Assembly (NCBI GenBank): GCA_030844565.1
Contig: JAUUNK010000001.1
Coordinates: 98,044-162,043 of the forward strand
Reading direction: 5' to 3'
DNA length: 64,000 nucleotides
Origin: Bacteroides ovatus
GTDB lineage: Bacteria > Bacteroidota > Bacteroidia > Bacteroidales > Bacteroidaceae
Shown: in pieces, positions 36,014 to 46,500 of the stretch
How positions within the stretch are numbered: the first letter of the stretch is position 1
Layout of the letters: each line of letters starts with the position of its first letter
The notes under the pieces: generated by a model
What the model saw: the letters and a program-made list of their open reading frames with translations, nothing else
Told to the model about the DNA's origin: nothing
The model's database searches: none
Position numbers and translations under genes: made by a program

Positions 36014-38260
36014 TCACTTCAACTCAAAAGGCACAGTCCCTCGAATATCCCGCGAAGAGCTGCCGATGATAGCTTCAAACTTGCCGGACTCCGCCACCCA
36101 CTCGTGCTTGGCGTCGTCGAAGAAACTTAATGCTTTCCTGTCCACAGTAAGCGCTACGGCTTTCTCTTCGCCTGGAGCAAGCTGCACCTTGCGGAAAGCT
36201 TTGAGTTCCTTCAAGGGGCGAGGCAGAGAAGATTTCTTATCACTGATATAAAGCTGTACCACCTCTTGCCCGGCACGGGTTCCGGTATTTTTCACTGTGA
36301 CAGTGAAGGTTATCGTGTCGTCCGCAGTCATTGTTTTTTTATCTGCCGAAGGCTTTCCGTAAGCAAAAGTGGTATAACTCAGCCCGTGCCCGAAGGGGAA
36401 TAAGGGTTTGATTTTCTCTTTATCCGCCCAGCGGTAGCCTACAAAGATGTCTTCGTGATATGTCGCGTTGATGGTATCGCTTTGATGCTTCGATTGCGCC
36501 AACTCCTCCTTGTTGCCCGGGTATTCGCCGAGTTTGTGGGCAGGCACATCTTCTAGTCTTGCCGGGAAGGTGAAAGGCAGTTTGCCCGAAGGATTCGCAT
36601 CTCCCACCAACACAGCAGCCAGGGCGGATCCGGCCTCGGAACCCAGATACCAGCCTTGCAGGATAGCGGGGACTTCATCCACCCAAGGCATAGCCACAGC
36701 ATTACCTGAGATGTTGATTACTACCAGATTCTTGTTTACCTTTGCCAGTTCGCTAATCACTCTATTCTGTGCATAAGGCAATTCCAGCGCCGCCCGGTCG
36801 GTATCTTCGCAGTCCTGATGATTGCTCTTGTTCAGCCCGCCGAAGAAGAGGACATAATCCGCGTCGCGCGCCACTGCCAAAGCTTCTGCCAGAAGCTCGT
36901 CTTCCGAACGTTCGTCTTTTAAATCCTGACCGGATTTCACCCCATTGTATTCGCCGCTCGGGTCGCCCACGTAACCACGTGCATACACCACTTCGGCTTG
37001 CGAACCGACGCGGTTCTTCACGCCTTGCAAGGGAGAAATCTCATACTTTACTTTGAGAGAAGAGCTGCCGCCGCCTACGGTCATCATCTTGATGGAGTTT
37101 TCGCCGATGACGGCAATCTTTCTTGTTTTGCCCAGGTCGATGGGTAGCAGGTTGTTACGGTTTTGCAGCAAGACGATGCCTTCTTCGCCAATCTTGCGTC
37201 CTGCCTGCCCGTGCTCGGGAGAGCCCAGCGAACCAAAGGGCTTATGAGGATTCATGGAGGTACGGAATATCAAACGGAGAACGTTGCTCACTTTCTCGTC
37301 CAGCTCTTTCGTGCCCACCTTTCCTTCTTTTATCAGGGTGAGATAAGGGTAAGCGAGATAGTAGTTGTCGTAGGCATTGCGCGTTCCGTCAGAAAGCCCG
37401 TTAGTCCACGAACCGAATTCGAGGTCCATACCGTTGCGGATGGCTTGTTCGGTGTGGTGCACCCCGCCCCAGTCGGACACTACTACGCCGTCGAAGCCCC
37501 ACTCGTCCCGCAAGATGTCTCGCAGAAGGCGCTTGTTGTGGCAGGCATGTTCTCCCTGGTAGAGGTTGTAGGCTCCCATAATTGCCCACGTCTTGCCTTC
37601 TTGAACGGCTGCCCGGAAGGCGGGAAGATAAATCTCGTAGAGCGCACGGTCGCTGAGGTGCACGTTCGTCGTGTGACGTTTAAACTCCTGGTTGTTGAGG
37701 GCGTAGTGTTTCACACAAGTAGCCACTCCGTTCTCTTGCACTCCTTTTATATAAGGCACCACCATGACGGACGACAAATAGGGATCTTCGCCCATATACT
37801 CGAAGTTGCGTCCATTGAGGGGTGTGCGGTAGATATTGACGCCGGGTCCCAGCAGGATGTCTTTCTTGCGGTAGCGGGCTTCTTCGCCGATGCTTTTTCC
37901 GTAGAGATAAGACATGTCGGGATTCCACGTGGCGGCAAGGCAGGTGAGGGCGGGATAGGCGATGCAGGAGTCGTTGGTCCATCCAGCCTGGTCCCATTCG
38001 TCCCACAACACTTCCGGACGGATGCCGTGGGGACCGTCGGTAGCCCACACTTCGGGAATGCCCAGCCGGGGAACACCCGCCGAGCTGAACTTGGACTGTG
38101 CATGAATCATTTTTATTTTCTCTTCGAGGGTGAGACGTCCCAACGCATCTTTCACGCGTTCTTCGATAGGCTTGTTTGCGTCCAGATACACCGGCGTTTG
38201 TGCCGCAAGGGGCAAGGCAGCGGTGAGGGACAAGCCAAGTAGTATTGCTTTAAATTTCAT
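36014..38260 (-). CDS. GH3 beta-glucosidase, PUL 3
   Basis: A 748-residue GH3 enzyme with a signal peptidase I-type signal (LPLAAQ). The nucleophile is Asp263 in VVVSDWGGVH. KHYALNNQEFKR and GPGVNIYRTPLNGRNFEYMGEDP are typical of periplasmic beta-glucosidases, and an FnIII-like domain ends the protein. In the B. thetaiotaomicron pustulan PUL the GH3 enzyme occupies the same place (BT3314) and degrades beta-1,6-gluco-oligosaccharides, so that role is inferred here. The gene is separated from the binding-protein gene by a 22-bp-phased repeat array. Confidence 0.92.
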   Translation of the reverse strand: MKFKAILLGLSLTAALPLAAQTPVYLDANKPIEERVKDALGRLTLEEKIKMIHAQSKFSSAGVPRLGIPEVWATDGPHGIRPEVLWDEWDQAGWTNDSCIAYPALTCLAATWNPDMSYLYGKSIGEEARYRKKDILLGPGVNIYRTPLNGRNFEYMGEDPYLSSVMVVPYIKGVQENGVATCVKHYALNNQEFKRHTTNVHLSDRALYEIYLPAFRAAVQEGKTWAIMGAYNLYQGEHACHNKRLLRDILRDEWGFDGVVVSDWGGVHHTEQAIRNGMDLEFGSWTNGLSDGTRNAYDNYYLAYPYLTLIKEGKVGTKELDEKVSNVLRLIFRTSMNPHKPFGSLGSPEHGQAGRKIGEEGIVLLQNRNNLLPIDLGKTRKIAVIGENSIKMMTVGGGSSSLKVKYEISPLQGVKNRVGSQAEVVYARGYVGDPSGEYNGVKSGQDLKDERSEDELLAEALAVARDADYVLFFGGLNKSNHQDCEDTDRAALELPYAQNRVISELAKVNKNLVVINISGNAVAMPWVDEVPAILQGWYLGSEAGSALAAVLVGDANPSGKLPFTFPARLEDVPAHKLGEYPGNKEELAQSKHQSDTINATYHEDIFVGYRWADKEKIKPLFPFGHGLSYTTFAYGKPSADKKTMTADDTITFTVTVKNTGTRAGQEVVQLYISDKKSSLPRPLKELKAFRKVQLAPGEEKAVALTVDRKALSFFDDAKHEWVAESGKFEAIIGSSSRDIRGTVPFELK

Positions 38261-38327
38261 GGTTATTTAATTAGGATGTAAATGTGCTATAATAGCCTGC
38301 GTGCCAGGCATCTATGCTGCATGCGCA

Positions 38328-38437
38328 GGCTGTTAATAAACGGTTTGTCAGGTATTAACAGTTGAGTTGTCAGGTATTAACATCCAGCGTGACAGGTATT
38401 AACACCTGAGAAGTCAACTATTAACGTCTGACAAACC
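38328..38437. repeat. 22-bp-phased repeat array, copy B (inverted relative to copy A)
   Basis: Five units begin every 22 bp (38328, 38350, 38372, 38394, 38416) with the core AGGTATTAAC. It is the reverse complement of copy A at 97 bp with three differences. It lies between the surface-binding-protein and GH3 genes of PUL 3, so relative to transcription it has the same orientation as copy A. Confidence 0.85.
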
Positions 38438-38462
38438 GCCTTTTTCAAGTCATTTTCCCACC

Positions 38463-40466
38463 TTATTTCTTCACTACCGAGAGGACTCCTTTATCTATTC
38501 CCCGGGTAAAATCCAAGGTGAATACATACGTTGCTCCCAGCTCTACGGGTGAGGCCCATTGCAGGTCTTCTGCGTCGGTGTTGAAGAAACTCCGGGTGGC
38601 TTCGTCCATCTCCAGGTTCTTTTGGTGGAACTGCATGTCCCAGTCTTTTCTGCCGAGGAACTTAACGCTGATATAATCGTGGCGTATCCGTTCTCCGAGG
38701 ACGGAGCTCTTTTCCGCTCCCGCCTTTCCCGTAAACTGATAGACTTTGGGGCTGATTTCGGCTACGCAATAGGCGGTGGCGAAATCCCAGTTGAATTCAT
38801 CACTGATGGAAGGGGAACCCATGCCATAGCCTAACATCCACACGGCGCCATGTCCATCGGCATCGAGCCCGGCGTCTTGCCCATCCTTGGTGCGGACCAC
38901 TGCAAAGTATTTCCGCTTGGCATTTGCCATCACGCGGTAGCTTCCGTCTACGGGTAAGAATTTCAGTTGGTTATCTCCGGTCTTAGCCAGATAGTCGGGG
39001 TCTACATACCATTCGTTCCAATCCTCTATGCCGCCAACCTGAAGTGTCTGGTTCTGTGTGAGCGAGACGTCCAGCAGACACATATCTCCGTCGCCGGCTT
39101 CCATCTTGACGCCGTTGAGAGTAATATCGGGTGCGGGCAAATCCATCTGGCCTATTTTCTCTACCGTGAGCACAGCCTTCGTATTGCCTTGCGCCACGTC
39201 GACGATGAACCGATAGATGCCGCCCCGTTCAAACTGCTTGCCTTCCTGGAGATGCAGGTTGCCCGATTCGGTAATCTCAACCAAATCGCTTGTAGTAGAG
39301 ATGGCATCTCCCTTGAACTCACCGTTATCCCACTTATTGATGTGGAAGAATTTGAAGTCTATTCCGGTTGTTTTCATGGTGACTCCGGCGGTGAATGTCA
39401 GTTGATACTTCTTTGCCGCATGTTGGGGCATGCACAAGCCATTTTCGGGTGTCCATCCCACTTCGTACAAGGCAACGTCGGGTTTGCCGATGCCGGTTCC
39501 AATCGCCCAGATAGCACCTGTTCCGTCGGGTTGCAACTTAGCCGGCTCGCCGTCTTTCAATGCCGTGGCAGCGAAATATTGTTTCTTTCCGTTGGCTGTA
39601 ATCTGGTAGCTTCCGTCTATGGGGAGGAACTTCAATGTGCCGTCTTCCTGCTTCTCAAAGAAATCGGGGTCAATCCACCATTCGTCATAGCCGGGCACTC
39701 CTTCGAAGAGGAGTTTATCGTTCTGTTTCAGGTTGAGCTTCAGGGTGTAGACATCATTCTCCACCAATTCCATTTCTTGTCCGTTCAACGTGAGTTTGGC
39801 GAAGGGGGCGGCTTCGTAGCTGTAGGTGTTGAACTGGATGGCATAGTTTCCCGGTTCAGTGTTGGAGAAGGGAATGAAGGTGGTAGAACCTATTTCTACT
39901 GTGTTATTCTCCCAGCCGAAAGTGAGTTCATTGCCATTTTCGCCCACTTGGGGAGTCCTGATATATGCTTTCATCTTCTGAGAGAAGTCTCCGGAGATGC
40001 TATAGTGGTAGAGGGATTGGCGCTCCATGCGGTACTCCTTCCCGGCTTCGTCCACCAACGTCAGGTAAGGGAAGTCCGGTCGTGCCACGGATAGCTCGAT
40101 CTCCTTTTCGGTGGTGGTGAAGTGGATATTCTGCAAGGTGTATTTCAGCGTTGCCTTTCCATTGGGGATGTTGGCATAATAGGGGATATAAATCTTCCCG
40201 CTATAATCGCTGCCGCTTGTCTTGGTGCGAATCACGGTTTCGGACACTTGCTCTTCTCCGTAGAAAAGCCGGGCTTTGAGGGTGGAAAGGGGTACGTCCA
40301 CGTCCGATGCCTTGACGGTGAAGGGCAGGCTGTCGCCGAAAAGGGCGTCGGCGCTCTCAGCCTTAATGCCCATGGCGGGGTTTCCCGGCAGGAAATCATC
40401 ATCGTTGCAGGAATTCATGGTGAATATTCCTGCCACTGCCAATGCTATATAAATGCTTTTTTTCAT
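38463..40466 (-). CDS. Surface glycan-binding lipoprotein of PUL 3 with duplicated modules
   Basis: A 667-residue lipoprotein (lipobox MNSC); the ATG at 40466 is chosen over the upstream one at 40508, which overlaps the GH30 gene. After an N-terminal Ig-like region the protein contains two related modules, each with EWWIDPDF/EWYVDPDY, LKFLPIDGSY/LKFLPVDGSY, KKQYFA/KRKYFA and GAIWAIGTGIG/GAVWMLGYGMG. The modules are followed by beta domains that end in GGIYRFIVD and GATYVFTLDF. Order and form match BT3313, the surface glycan-binding protein of the B. thetaiotaomicron beta-1,6-glucan PUL. It should hold the glucan at the cell surface. Confidence 0.85.
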   Translation of the reverse strand: MKKSIYIALAVAGIFTMNSCNDDDFLPGNPAMGIKAESADALFGDSLPFTVKASDVDVPLSTLKARLFYGEEQVSETVIRTKTSGSDYSGKIYIPYYANIPNGKATLKYTLQNIHFTTTEKEIELSVARPDFPYLTLVDEAGKEYRMERQSLYHYSISGDFSQKMKAYIRTPQVGENGNELTFGWENNTVEIGSTTFIPFSNTEPGNYAIQFNTYSYEAAPFAKLTLNGQEMELVENDVYTLKLNLKQNDKLLFEGVPGYDEWWIDPDFFEKQEDGTLKFLPIDGSYQITANGKKQYFAATALKDGEPAKLQPDGTGAIWAIGTGIGKPDVALYEVGWTPENGLCMPQHAAKKYQLTFTAGVTMKTTGIDFKFFHINKWDNGEFKGDAISTTSDLVEITESGNLHLQEGKQFERGGIYRFIVDVAQGNTKAVLTVEKIGQMDLPAPDITLNGVKMEAGDGDMCLLDVSLTQNQTLQVGGIEDWNEWYVDPDYLAKTGDNQLKFLPVDGSYRVMANAKRKYFAVVRTKDGQDAGLDADGHGAVWMLGYGMGSPSISDEFNWDFATAYCVAEISPKVYQFTGKAGAEKSSVLGERIRHDYISVKFLGRKDWDMQFHQKNLEMDEATRSFFNTDAEDLQWASPVELGATYVFTLDFTRGIDKGVLSVVKK

Positions 40467-40489
40467 TGTCTGTATATTTTTTAAGGTTC

Positions 40490-41980
40490 TTATTCGGACT
40501 TCGCCCAACGGTAGGAAGTCACTGATTTTCCGGGAACGTCATAAGCGAAGTGGCGTTTGCCGTCGCTGATGGTTATCTTCTTTGCCTTTTCGTTGTTGTT
40601 CAGGAGGACAAAGGCATAAGTTCCGTCAGGGTTCTGGAAAGCGGAATACATGATGTTGGAGTCTGTATATCCGGTGGCGGCAATGCGCACGGCTCCCGGC
40701 TTCACTACGCTCGAGAGATGGGCAATGATGTAGTAGTGTGAGTTGCGGATAATCGTTTTGTAGTCGCTGTTGTTGATGTCGACTGCGCCGTAGCAGGTCT
40801 GGCATCCGCCTTCGCGGTTAGGACCGCGGTCGTTATCGAGCATAAGGTTCCACACGAGCACTCCTTTGCACCAGTTGTTGATAGTGCCCAGCGCCACTTC
40901 GCGCATGTCTTCCATGAGGCGTTTCGAGAGGTCGCGTCCGCTGTTCCAGGTTCCGATAGAGGTTTCGGTGAAGAGGAGTTCTTTGTCGGGGTAGGCGTTG
41001 TGCACGTTCAGCAGTTCTGAGCGGTCGCCGCCATAGTTGTGGTAGGCGGCTCCCACCAGGTATTGTGCTGCTTCGGCATCTTCGTATATCTTGCCGGGAT
41101 AGTTCTTCTCGGAGGCGATGTTGTCGTAGTTATAGTTGTGGTCGAAGGCATAGATTTTAGTAGTCAGCCCGGCAGCCTTCATCTGTGGTCCGAGGGCTGT
41201 CTTCACAAAATCTCTTTCTTCTTCCCAACTCATGTAGAGAGAGGCGGAGTTGGCGCGGTTGAGAGGTTCGTTCTGCGGCGTGATGGCGTAGATGTCCACT
41301 CCTTCGGCTTTGAAGGCTTGTATCCATTTCACGAAGTAGGTGGCATAGTCCTGGTAGTAAGCGGGGTTCAACTGCCCGTTGGTCCACGATTCCATAGGCG
41401 TAAGGTCCGTGAGGCTCTTCACCTTCATCCAGCGGGGGCAGGTCCAGGGAGCGGCAATCACCTTGATAGAGGGATTGATTGCCTGAATCTCTTTCAGGAT
41501 AGGCAGGATGTAGTCTTTTTCCTCGCTCTGCAAGGCAAAGTTCTCAATGCCTTTGGTGTCACAACAGGTATATTCGCTCAACGAGAAGTCCGAGCAACCG
41601 ATAGAGATACGTATATAGCTGAATCCGAAGCCGTCTTTCTCGGAGAATGTTTCCGTGAGGAAAGCGTGGCGGTCTGCGGGTTTCATCAGTAACAGGTTGT
41701 AGCAGGTAGCTCCTGTGATGGCTGCTCCGAAGCCGTCCATAGCCTGATATTGCTCTGTCGGATTCAAGGTGATGGTAGTGGGCGCCAGGTTGTCTTTTGT
41801 ACTGAAGTTCACAGCGTCGCGGGTGAGGTCACGGGTGAGGCTGGTGGTGGTCGCATAAATAGTTACGTCTCCGGTGGGGATGGGCGCTACCGGCGTTTCG
41901 GCATCGTCACTGTTGCTGCATGCAGCCAAAATGGTGAAGCATCCTAATAAGGTCAATGCTATATTTCTCATGTTTATCAT
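40490..41980 (-). CDS. GH30 endo-beta-1,6-glucanase-like lipoprotein
   Basis: A 496-residue lipoprotein (lipobox LAAC; an ATG at 41971 is an equally good start). GH30 signatures: GFGAAITGATCYN, SYIRISIGCSDFSL, the acid/base glutamate in TPQNEPLN and the nucleophile glutamate in LLFTETSIGTW; the C-terminal side domain ends in FVLLNNNEKAKKITI. GH30 subfamily 3 contains the endo-beta-1,6-glucanase BT3312 of the pustulan PUL, and the gene order here is the same. It should cut beta-1,6-glucan at the surface. Confidence 0.93.
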   Translation of the reverse strand: MINMRNIALTLLGCFTILAACSNSDDAETPVAPIPTGDVTIYATTTSLTRDLTRDAVNFSTKDNLAPTTITLNPTEQYQAMDGFGAAITGATCYNLLLMKPADRHAFLTETFSEKDGFGFSYIRISIGCSDFSLSEYTCCDTKGIENFALQSEEKDYILPILKEIQAINPSIKVIAAPWTCPRWMKVKSLTDLTPMESWTNGQLNPAYYQDYATYFVKWIQAFKAEGVDIYAITPQNEPLNRANSASLYMSWEEERDFVKTALGPQMKAAGLTTKIYAFDHNYNYDNIASEKNYPGKIYEDAEAAQYLVGAAYHNYGGDRSELLNVHNAYPDKELLFTETSIGTWNSGRDLSKRLMEDMREVALGTINNWCKGVLVWNLMLDNDRGPNREGGCQTCYGAVDINNSDYKTIIRNSHYYIIAHLSSVVKPGAVRIAATGYTDSNIMYSAFQNPDGTYAFVLLNNNEKAKKITISDGKRHFAYDVPGKSVTSYRWAKSE

Positions 41981-42014
41981 ATTAATCTTAAGTTTCTACG
42001 TTTTAATTGAGTTG

Positions 42015-43535
42015 TTAATAACCGGTATTCTGATGAATCTTGTCATTGGCGTCGATGACAGACTGCGGGATGGGCAAGCGATAGGAATTCTTATCGAAAA
42101 GATAAGCCTGCGCCTTGCGTCCGGAGTCTTTGGCATATACGGCGTTCATCACTTCTTCCACTTTATCCAGGCGCACGAGGTCGAACCAGCGTTGCCCTTC
42201 AAAAGCCAGCTCAAGGCGGCGCTCGTTGAGCAAGGCATCGAGCATGGACTCCTTATTTGCCCGGACGGATGGGGAAAGCTTGCCGAGCCCTGCCCGTTGG
42301 CGAATCTCGTCGATGATGAGGGCAGCCCCTTCGAGGTCGGGCGTAGCTTGCATGATGAGCGCTTCCGCCTTCAACAGCAGCACGTCGGCATAGCGATATT
42401 TGATAAGGCTGCTGTTCGCCGAGCGGCATTTATACATGAAGGGATAGTGGTCTGCCGGATAATAGTTGCTCCAGGTGCAATCGTAATAGACTACCGATTC
42501 GTTGAAACGCTTGGTGTCTCCTTCTTTGGTAAAGGCATTAATGAGGTCGCGCGAGGGAGTCACCCACTTAGCCCAGGTAAAGTTGTTGTTCCAGTTCACG
42601 AGGTCGCGTCCGAACATCCATGTGCACCAGTTTCCGGCGCCGGGTGTGAACTGCGCTTCGAGAATGGACTCCTTCGTATTACGCATCTTTGCATCCGTCC
42701 CCGCAGCATTCATGCCGAACAAATCGTTGAAGTCTTCTACCAGGCTGAACCCGTCGGCTGTCACTTCGTCGCAATATTGAATCACTTTGGTGTAGTCGCG
42801 CAGGGGCTTCTCAGCATAGACCTTTGCCAGCAGGGTGCGGGCAACCGACTTGGTAAACAGAGTCTTATTGCCCGGCGTATTGTCCGGAGCATAGCGGAGC
42901 GCATCCAATAAATCGCTCTCTATCTGCTGGTAGGCTTCCAGCTCCGTATTTTGTGCCGGGAAGTATTGGGAATATACCTCGTCGATGTTATCGGAAGTAA
43001 TATCGTCGGCAACGGTGGTAATCACAGGGAAATCTCCCCATAAACGTACTATATCAAACATCACCATCGCGCGGAATATCTTTGCTTCCGCCTTGTAGCG
43101 GGCACGTTCTTCGGTGGTGAGTGCATTATCTGTGACGGCATCAATGTTGCAAATGAGCACGTTGGCACGCGCCACGTCTTCCATGTAGCGGTTCCAGTCG
43201 CGTTCAAGCACCGAATTGGAGCCTTCGATGGAGTTATTCTCAAAGGGAACCACTTCGGCTCCCGTAGTGCCTGCATAGGCGTTGTCGGCATGCGACTCCG
43301 CTATGAGGAGCAAGTCTACATACCAGTGTTCCTGCCGGTCGCGCATCTGGTTGTATATGGTTTTCAGATGGCCTTCTACGGCAGCTTTGTCCTTGAACAC
43401 TACCTTCTTCCCGTTGTCTGTCATTCCTTCGGTCACGTCGGAGTAAGTATCTACGGGATTATAGTCCAGCGAACACGAAGAAAGTCCCAATAGCAGCCCG
43501 GAGGTGATTCCACAAAATATATATCTCAGTTTCAT
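42015..43535 (-). CDS. SusD/RagB outer-membrane lipoprotein, PUL 3
   Basis: About 506 residues, classical RagB/SusD type: signal ending GLSSC, SLDYNPVDTYSD, an N-terminal SusD-like domain with YADVLLLKAEAL and a C-terminal ALLNERRLELAFEGQRWFDLVRLDK. Two starts are possible. The ATG at 43550 overlaps the susC stop (TAATG), while the ATG at 43535 has a strong AAAGGA Shine-Dalgarno sequence 6 bases upstream and gives the better lipoprotein signal, so I prefer it. Partner of the preceding SusC. Confidence 0.92.
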   Translation of the reverse strand: MKLRYIFCGITSGLLLGLSSCSLDYNPVDTYSDVTEGMTDNGKKVVFKDKAAVEGHLKTIYNQMRDRQEHWYVDLLLIAESHADNAYAGTTGAEVVPFENNSIEGSNSVLERDWNRYMEDVARANVLICNIDAVTDNALTTEERARYKAEAKIFRAMVMFDIVRLWGDFPVITTVADDITSDNIDEVYSQYFPAQNTELEAYQQIESDLLDALRYAPDNTPGNKTLFTKSVARTLLAKVYAEKPLRDYTKVIQYCDEVTADGFSLVEDFNDLFGMNAAGTDAKMRNTKESILEAQFTPGAGNWCTWMFGRDLVNWNNNFTWAKWVTPSRDLINAFTKEGDTKRFNESVVYYDCTWSNYYPADHYPFMYKCRSANSSLIKYRYADVLLLKAEALIMQATPDLEGAALIIDEIRQRAGLGKLSPSVRANKESMLDALLNERRLELAFEGQRWFDLVRLDKVEEVMNAVYAKDSGRKAQAYLFDKNSYRLPIPQSVIDANDKIHQNTGY

Positions 43536-43549
43536 AGTCTTTCCTTTCA

Positions 43550-46500
43550 TTAGAATTCAACATTAATACCAAACACGTAGGATTTAGAATGGGGGTATGT
43601 ACCCCAGTCTATGCCTTGCACCGTACCGCTGTTGCCCCATTGGTTCACTTCGGGGTCCATGCCGGAGTAGCTGGTCCAGGTGAGCAGGTTGGTAGCGGTG
43701 AAATAGGGTTGCAGGCGGGTGATTCCCCATCTCTTGAGCAGTTTGCCCTTGAAGTTGTAAGACAGAGTGATGTCTTTCACCCGCAGATAGCTGCCGTCTT
43801 CTACAAAGTAGGTGGAGTTGAGCAGTTTGAAGTTTGCTTTGGGCACGCTGGTTATCTGGCCGGGAATCCTCCATCGGTTGAGAACGCGGGTGGATTGGTT
43901 CTTTCCGTCGTACATACCTTCGGTCTCGATGCGGGAAGCGTTGTAAATATCATTTCCGTAAGAGCCCTGGATAAAGATGCTCAGGTTAAAGCCTTTCCAA
44001 GAGAAGGCATTGGTGAGTCCATACGTGAAATCGGGGTTCGGGTCTCCGATGTAGGTGCGGTCGGAAGTGGAAATCTTACCGTCTTTGCTCAGGTCGCGGT
44101 ACATCAGTTCACCGGTTTCGGGGTCCACGCCATCGCTGATGTAGCCGTAGAAACCTCCCAAAGAACGTCCCGGCTCGTTGCGTACCACGTAGTCATTTAT
44201 CACTTCACTGGTCTTTGCGTCATAGTATATCTTCTTCAAAGCCAGTTTCGTCAGTTTGTTGCGGTTGAAAGATATGTTGAAGTCCGTATCCCATGTGAAG
44301 TCTCCACCCCGGAAGTTCTTGGAGCTGACGGAGAACTCGAAACCTTTGTTGGTCATCTCGCCTTCGTTGCGGGCTATGTCATTGGCACCGGCGCTACCGG
44401 CGGGAAGCGATACGTTCATCAGCATGTTGGTGGTCTTCTTATAGTAGTAGTCCATGTTGAAAGTCAACCGCCCGTTGAGTACCGTCAGGTCCAGACCGAT
44501 ATTGGTCTGTGTGGTAGTCTCCCACGTCAAATCGGCAGTACGCAAGTTGGCTTGGCTGATGGTGGGAACGGCGTTTTCATAATCCGTCGTATCTCCTTCT
44601 TCCCCTTTCTTGAACCATTGCACACGGCTGATATTGTAGCGTTGAAGATAAGAATAATCTCCCAATCCGGACTGGTTACCTGTCTGTCCCCAGCCTCCGC
44701 GTATTTTCAGGTCGTCAATCCATGTCAGGTCCTTCATAAACTTCTCCGACGAAACGCGCCAGGCAGCAGAGAAGGAAGGAAATACGCCCCAGCGATGGTC
44801 GGGATGCAACTTGGAAGAGCCGTCGGCACGGAGATTAGCCGTCAGGAGATATTTGCTGTCGAAGTTGTAGGCTACACGGCCGAAGAAGGAAAGGATAGCC
44901 CATTGCGAACCGCCTGTGCCGGTATTGTCCCATGCAATCTTGTTGGCGGCATTCAGCGTCTGTATAAAGTCGTTGCGGTAGTGAGAACCGTTTATCCAGC
45001 TATTGGAATAGTCGGAACTTGTCCACGAAGAGCCCGCCATCACGTCGAGTCCGTGTTTCTTGAAGTTCTTGTTAAAGTTCAGCACGTTATCAAACGTGAG
45101 CACGGTATTCATATTCCGGTTGTCGGAGGCTTCGCCATACTGGTTGCGTCCCCACGAAGTGGAGATAGGGTCGAGGAAAGTTGTATTGACGGCATTCCGG
45201 CGGTCGAGGGTGAATGTAGACTTGAAGTTCAACCCCGGCAGCGGTGTCAACAAGACATTGCCCGATGCAAGCAGGCGGTTTTCTTTATCCTTATTGTTTT
45301 TGGCGCGCGCCATGTTCTCCAGCGGGTGGGTGATGTTGCCTACGCCATAGAAGTTATTATAGTATTGCTTCGGGTTCAAGGGGTCCCACACGGGGGCGTA
45401 GGTCGGTGTGTTGATAACAGCCAGCACCACGCCACCACGGTTAGCGCCTGTTCCCATCGCGCCTCCGCCATTGCTGGTATAATCCGAATAAGAGACGTTG
45501 GCACTTACCTTCAGCCAATCGCGAACCTGGTTTTCCAGATTCACACGGAAGTTATAACGCTTGTAGTAAGAAATGTCCAACACGCCTTTTTCGTCCAGAT
45601 AGCCGGCGGAAAGATAATATTTCATTTTCTCGTTGCCGTTGGATATGGCTACCTGATAGTTTTGGGTAGTTCCTGTGGAGTAGGTTTCGTCGAACCAATC
45701 GGTGCGGTCCGGCAATCCGTCGGGCAGGGAAACAAGTCCGATTTCATCCTGTAACTCCTTGTATTGGGCGGAGTTCAAAGACTCCATCTTGTCCACCACC
45801 TTGTTCAAGCCGAACTGTGCAGTTAAAGAGACCTTCGCCTTACCGATAGCTCCCGCCTTCGTAGTAATCAGAATGACACCATTCGCGGCACGCGAACCGT
45901 AGATGGCGGCGGAAGAGGCGTCTTTCAATATCTGCATGCTCTCGATGTCATTGGGAGAAAGAAACTTGATGTTATCTACCGGCACGCCATCGACTACATA
46001 CAACGGGTCGTTGCTTCCATTCATAGAAGTAGTTCCACGCACGCGGATAGACATTTCCTCTCCCGGCTTACCGCTAGGCTGGATGACCGACACACCGGCT
46101 GCCTTGCCCTGTATGGCTTGCCCGGCAGAAACAATGGGGCGCATATCAAGGTCTTTGGTGGATACCGACGAGATAGCCGTAGTGACATCTTTACGCTTCA
46201 CCGAGCCGTAGCCGATAACGACTACTTCATCGAGCACTTCATTGTCTTCCTCGAGCGTAATATTCATTTGACGGGCGGCTTTCGCCTCCTGGGACTTATA
46301 TCCTACATAAGAGAAAACCAACACGGAATTCTGCCCCACCTTCAAGGTAAAGTTACCATCCAAATCGGTAACGACTCCGTTGGTCGTTCCTTTCTCTTGT
46401 ACACTAACTCCGATGAGGGGTTCTTTCTGCGCATCCAGAACTTTGCCGGACACAGCGATTTGTTGTGCGAATGCACCCAAAGATGAAAACATTGCCAAGA

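Noticed and set aside
43589..45754. A 721-codon open frame antisense to the PUL 3 susC
   Set aside because: SusC in the other frame has full domain support; the antisense translation has no recognisable motif. Similar shadows over the other SusC, GH3 and GH30 genes were left out for the same reason.
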